DNA from: Bog-756 sp963713625
Lineage (GTDB): Bacteria > Actinomycetota > Acidimicrobiia > Acidimicrobiales > RAAP-2
Reading direction: 5' to 3'
DNA length: 64,000 nt
Assembly: GCA_963713625.1 (NCBI GenBank)
Contig: CAVQMN010000004.1
Span: 930,001 to 994,000, forward strand
The notes under the pieces are model-generated. The model made no database searches, was not told the origin of the DNA, and was given only the letters and a program-made list of their open reading frames with translations. The position numbers were made by a program, and so were the translations under genes. Below are positions 61,135 through 64,000 of the stretch, in pieces; the stretch's first letter is position 1; every line of letters starts with the position of its first letter.

Positions 61135-61863
61135 GTGGCAGCCCGCATCGGGGTGGTGATGTTCCCGGGCACCAACTGTGAACACGATGCCGTCCTGGCC
61201 GCCCGGCGCCTCGGCGCCTCGGCCGACTTGGTCTGGCATGGCGACACGTCGGTGACCGGCTACGACGCGCTCATCCTCCCCGGCGGCTTCGCCCACGGCG
61301 ACTACCTGCGCCCCGGTGCCATCGCCCGGTTCTCGCCGGTCATGGACGCGGTCGGTCGTTTCGCGGCCGAGGGCGGACCGGTGGTCGGTATCTGCAATGG
61401 ATTCCAGGTCCTGACCGAGGCCGGCCTGCTTCCCGGCGCGCTGCAGAAGAACAGGGGGCTTCGCTTCCTCTGTACCACGGTGGAGGTCCGGGTCGACTCG
61501 GCGGATTCGGTCCTCAGCGCCGGCGTGCCCATCGGCACCGTCCTCCGCATTCCCATCAATCATTTCGAGGGCAATTTCATCTGCGACGCCGACACCTTGG
61601 CCGAGCTGCGGGCCGAGGACCGGGTCGTCCTCCGCTATGTGGACAACCCCAACGGCTCGGTCGACGACATTGCCGGCATCTGCAGTCCGGGACGGAACGT
61701 GGTCGGCCTGATGCCCCATCCCGAACGGGCCTCGGATCCCCTACTCGGTTCGGTCGACGGCTCGGTCCTGCTCCGGGCCCTCCTGGCCGCGGCGGTGGCT
61801 CCGGCATCGTCCCCGGCGCGCCGCATACCGGCCGCGCCCACCGCGGTCTCCGCCACCGCCTGA
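61135..61863 (+). CDS. purQ: FGAM synthase glutaminase subunit PurQ
   Basis: A 242-residue class I glutamine amidotransferase. The nucleophile Cys87 is in VVGICNGFQ, the oxyanion glycine-rich motif is LILPGGFAHGD, and the catalytic His/Glu pair is in LMPHPERA. It has an Ala/Pro-rich C-terminal tail. The GTG start abuts the purS stop codon. The partner subunit PurL is encoded 835 bp downstream after a convergent gene. Confidence 0.96.
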   Translation: MAARIGVVMFPGTNCEHDAVLAARRLGASADLVWHGDTSVTGYDALILPGGFAHGDYLRPGAIARFSPVMDAVGRFAAEGGPVVGICNGFQVLTEAGLLPGALQKNRGLRFLCTTVEVRVDSADSVLSAGVPIGTVLRIPINHFEGNFICDADTLAELRAEDRVVLRYVDNPNGSVDDIAGICSPGRNVVGLMPHPERASDPLLGSVDGSVLLRALLAAAVAPASSPARRIPAAPTAVSATA

Positions 61864-61975
61864 GATCCCGGCCCCGCCCGAGGCCGCCGGCCCCGCCCGA
61901 TCGGCGGATCGCCTACCAGGTTCGTGGTACTGCCCGCCGGAAGAAGGGACGGAGCCCAGCCGTCGGCTGGTCGGT

Positions 61976-62407
61976 TCAGCTGCGGGTGCGGGGAATCTTG
62001 GCCTGCTGCAGGACGGAGGCGCTGACTCCCACCGTGCGCCATGCCGAGTATGAGATGCCCTTCCGCTCACCGTAGATACGGGCCACCTTTATGAACGACT
62101 TTTCCAGCGCGGCCATGTCAACGGTGTCACCGCTGTGGGACAGTTCCGCCTCGAGTCGCTGCTTCTCTTCAACCAAATGGAGACGGGCCAATGGCTCGGC
62201 TCCCGGCAGTGTGGACTCAATGGTAGCCAGCCGCCGGCGGATGGAATCCGGGGTCCGCTTGCGCCCCCGCCTGGGCTTGGTCGATTCGAGGGCTTCGAGG
62301 TATTGGCGCACGACCCGCCCCTCTTCCCGGCCCTTGGCCAGTGCCGCCTTGTGGGTGTCGGACATTGGTGTTTTCTTGCGCGATTTCGTTGAAGCGGTAG
62401 CTGCCAT
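61976..62407 (-). CDS. Small basic helical protein, possibly nucleic-acid-binding
   Basis: A 143-residue protein, highly charged and helical: DTHKAALAKGREEGRVVRQYLEAL, a basic stretch PRRGRKRTPDSIRRRLATIES, a charged coiled-coil-like region (LARLHLVEEKQRLEAEL), and a C-terminal ISYSAWRTVGVSASVLQQAKI. I believe similar uncharacterised proteins occur in actinobacteria, but I do not know a function. The RGRKR patch suggests DNA or RNA binding. It lies between purQ and purL on the opposite strand. Confidence 0.65.
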   Translation of the reverse strand: MAATASTKSRKKTPMSDTHKAALAKGREEGRVVRQYLEALESTKPRRGRKRTPDSIRRRLATIESTLPGAEPLARLHLVEEKQRLEAELSHSGDTVDMAALEKSFIKVARIYGERKGISYSAWRTVGVSASVLQQAKIPRTRS

Positions 62408-62575
62408 TCAATGAGCATCCCAGACCTGTCCATAGATGGCAAATGTGTGAACTGGACTTCGGAACACAGGTCCGTCTTTTGGGTGAACGATAAGATCCAT
62501 GGCCCTGGCGCCCGGGTAATACCGCACCTCGTTTGGGGCTGATTTGGGGGATGGAACACCGCCCTCCGATCGCAT
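62408..62575 (-). CDS. Possible 55-residue leader peptide (doubtful)
   Basis: An open frame from ATG 62575 whose TGA (62408-62410) directly abuts the ATG of the 61976 gene. Its second half (YYPGARAMDLIVHPKDGPVF) looks protein-like but third-position GC is low, so it may be chance. The region 62408-62697 is less GC-rich than its surroundings and contains no other gene. Confidence 0.25.
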   Translation of the reverse strand: MRSEGGVPSPKSAPNEVRYYPGARAMDLIVHPKDGPVFRSPVHTFAIYGQVWDAH

Positions 62576-62684
62576 TCGGTCGGTCCTATTTGGCTGGCAC
62601 GGCCCATCGGCGAATCGCCCGGAATCGATCAGCACCGCCCTGGCCCGGGCCGGCGACTCCCGCCTGAGCGGGTGAGGCGCCAGG

Positions 62685-62690
62685 TACGCT
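62685..62690 (+). promoter_or_regulatory. Leaderless-type -10 hexamer of purL
   Basis: TACGCT ends 7 nt before the purL ATG at 62698, implying that purL is transcribed separately from purA-purQ. Confidence 0.55.
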
Positions 62691-62697
62691 CGGGTCC

Positions 62698-64000
62698 ATG
62701 GACGTGGGTCGCGAGGAGAACCGGAGTGTCGGCCCGGAAGGCGAGGGGTCCCTGCACCGGGCGCTCGGTCTCACCGACGGTGAGCGTGACGAGGTGGAGG
62801 CCGTCCTCCGCCGCCCCCCGAACCACCTCGAGCTGGCCCTGTTCGCGGTGATGTGGAGCGAGCACTGCTCCTACAAGTCGTCACGGGTCCATCTCAAACG
62901 CCTGCCCACCGAGGCGCCCCATGTGCTGGTCGGCCCGGGGGAGAACGCCGGGGTCATCGATGCCGGTGACGGGATCGCCGTGGCCATCCGTATCGAGAGC
63001 CACAACCACCCGTCGGCCATCGAGCCCTACCAGGGGGCCGCCACCGGGGTCGGCGGGATCCTCCGGGACATCTTCACCATGGGGGCACGGCCGGTGGCGG
63101 TGATGGATCCCCTGTTCTTCGGCGATCCCCACGACTCGCGGCAGCAGTGGTTGATCGAAGGGGTGGTGGCCGGCATCTCCGGCTACGGCAACTCCGTCGG
63201 CGTGCCCACCGTGGGCGGCGAGTTGACCTTCAATCCCTGTTACGCCCAGAACCCACTGGTCAATGTGTTGTGCATGGGGGTCCTGCCCATCGATCGACTC
63301 GTGCTCGGACAGGCATCGGGTGTCGGCAACCTGGCGGTGCTGCTGGGCTCGTCCACCGGCCGCGACGGGATCGGCGGGGTCAGCGTCCTGGCTTCGGCCG
63401 GCTTCGGTGGAGGGGAGTCGGGTGCCGACCGGGACGCGGAGGAGGGCGGCGCCGCAGCGGGCGGCACCGGGGACGAGTCCAAACGGCCGAGCGTCCAGGT
63501 CGGCGACCCCTACGAGGAGAAGCGCCTCATCGAGGCCTGCCTCGAGCTGCTCGACGCCGGGCTGGTGGTCGGCATTCAGGACCTGGGCGGGGCCGGCCTG
63601 GTCTGCGCGACCAGCGAGACGGCCGCCCGGGGCGGGGTGGGGATGGACGTCGACGTCTCCGCCGTCCCCCGACGCGAGCCGGGCATGGCTCCGTACGAGG
63701 TGATGACGTCGGAAAGCCAGGAGCGGATGCTGGCCATCGTGACCCCTGAGGACTTGGAGCGGGTCGAGGAGGTCTGCCGCCGCTGGGAGGTGCGTTCGGC
63801 GGTGGTGGGTCGGGTCACCGAGCCACCGGCCGGGGAGACCGGGCACCTGCGCATTCTCGACGGGTTCGACGGCGAGGTGCTCGGTGACGTCCCGGCCGTG
63901 GCCCTCAGCGAGGATGCCCCGCTGTACCACCGGCCCTTGGCCCAGCCCGGCGACCACGAAGCCCGGGCCGCCGACGATCCCGGGGCCATCGGCGCCCCGG
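62698..64000 (+). CDS. purL: FGAM synthase large subunit PurL (C-terminus beyond window)
   Basis: The first 434 residues of PurL, a short (bacterial type) subunit that works with PurS and PurQ. Conserved blocks are MWSEHCSYKSSR, VLVGPGENAGV, KIESHNHPSAIEPY-like RIESHNHPSAIEPYQGAATGVGGI, GVPTVGGEL, and IQDLGGAGLVCATSE. A Gly/Ala/acidic insertion (about residues 240-260) precedes KRPSVQVGDPYEEK. The reading frame is open to position 64000 with no stop codon. ATG 62698 is chosen with TACGCT 7 nt upstream. Confidence 0.97.
   Translation, partial: MDVGREENRSVGPEGEGSLHRALGLTDGERDEVEAVLRRPPNHLELALFAVMWSEHCSYKSSRVHLKRLPTEAPHVLVGPGENAGVIDAGDGIAVAIRIESHNHPSAIEPYQGAATGVGGILRDIFTMGARPVAVMDPLFFGDPHDSRQQWLIEGVVAGISGYGNSVGVPTVGGELTFNPCYAQNPLVNVLCMGVLPIDRLVLGQASGVGNLAVLLGSSTGRDGIGGVSVLASAGFGGGESGADRDAEEGGAAAGGTGDESKRPSVQVGDPYEEKRLIEACLELLDAGLVVGIQDLGGAGLVCATSETAARGGVGMDVDVSAVPRREPGMAPYEVMTSESQERMLAIVTPEDLERVEEVCRRWEVRSAVVGRVTEPPAGETGHLRILDGFDGEVLGDVPAVALSEDAPLYHRPLAQPGDHEARAADDPGAIGAP

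Overview
The window is a GC-rich chromosomal segment whose gene content points to an actinomycete. Supporting signs are the dnaK-grpE-dnaJ-hspR-clpB block with a MerR-type HspR, a membrane Fe-S oxidoreductase like mycobacterial EtfD, a GlnR-type operator before amt-glnB, frequent GTG/TTG starts, and many genes with a -10-like TANNNT hexamer 5-8 nt before the start codon. A deep lineage such as Acidimicrobiia is my inference; no rRNA or single decisive marker is present. I found no tRNA, rRNA, IS element, phage gene or CRISPR array.

Layout. 1-3.0 kb: a truncated sulfatase, a five-bladed-propeller glycosidase-like protein, a PAPS sulfotransferase and a small membrane protein. 3.4-16.7 kb: a catabolic-looking accessory region with three SDRs, a TetR regulator, a cyclase-family hydrolase, an NTF2-like protein, two D-aminoacylase-type amidohydrolases, a PF04909-type amidohydrolase, an aldehyde dehydrogenase and a second formylglycine sulfatase. 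16.9-30 kb: an HtrA-type membrane protease, a phosphoribosyltransferase, a TetR-like regulator, an acyl-CoA ligase with an ABC solute-binding lipoprotein, CutA, a uracil-DNA-glycosylase-like protein, a GH4 glycosidase, a seven-repeat lipoprotein and further hydrolases.

30-40 kb: an MFS exporter/TetR operon, a GHMP kinase, an L,D-transpeptidase, then a chorismate-lyase-like gene, a UbiA-like membrane protein, a UbiE-type methyltransferase and a geranylgeranyl-reductase-like flavoprotein, which may form a prenyl-lipid or quinone locus. 38.6-39.2 kb holds a membrane protein that looks like a paralogue of the one at 2.4-3.0 kb.

39.5-64 kb is mostly housekeeping: dcd, an EtfD-like oxidoreductase, a cNMP-binding protein, amt-glnB, gpmA, the HspR chaperone operon, and the purine genes purA-purD-purB-purC-purS-purQ, followed after a convergent small gene by purL, which runs off the end. 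The purine genes overlap by 1-4 nt or abut and are probably one translationally coupled transcript; purL appears to have its own leaderless promoter.

The most interesting non-genic observations are the leaderless-promoter pattern, an ATG-bearing 17-bp tandem repeat before an SDR gene, a four-half-site GlnR-like operator, a structured dnaK leader with a 20-bp tandem duplication, and perfect inverted repeats before dcd and the etfD-like gene.
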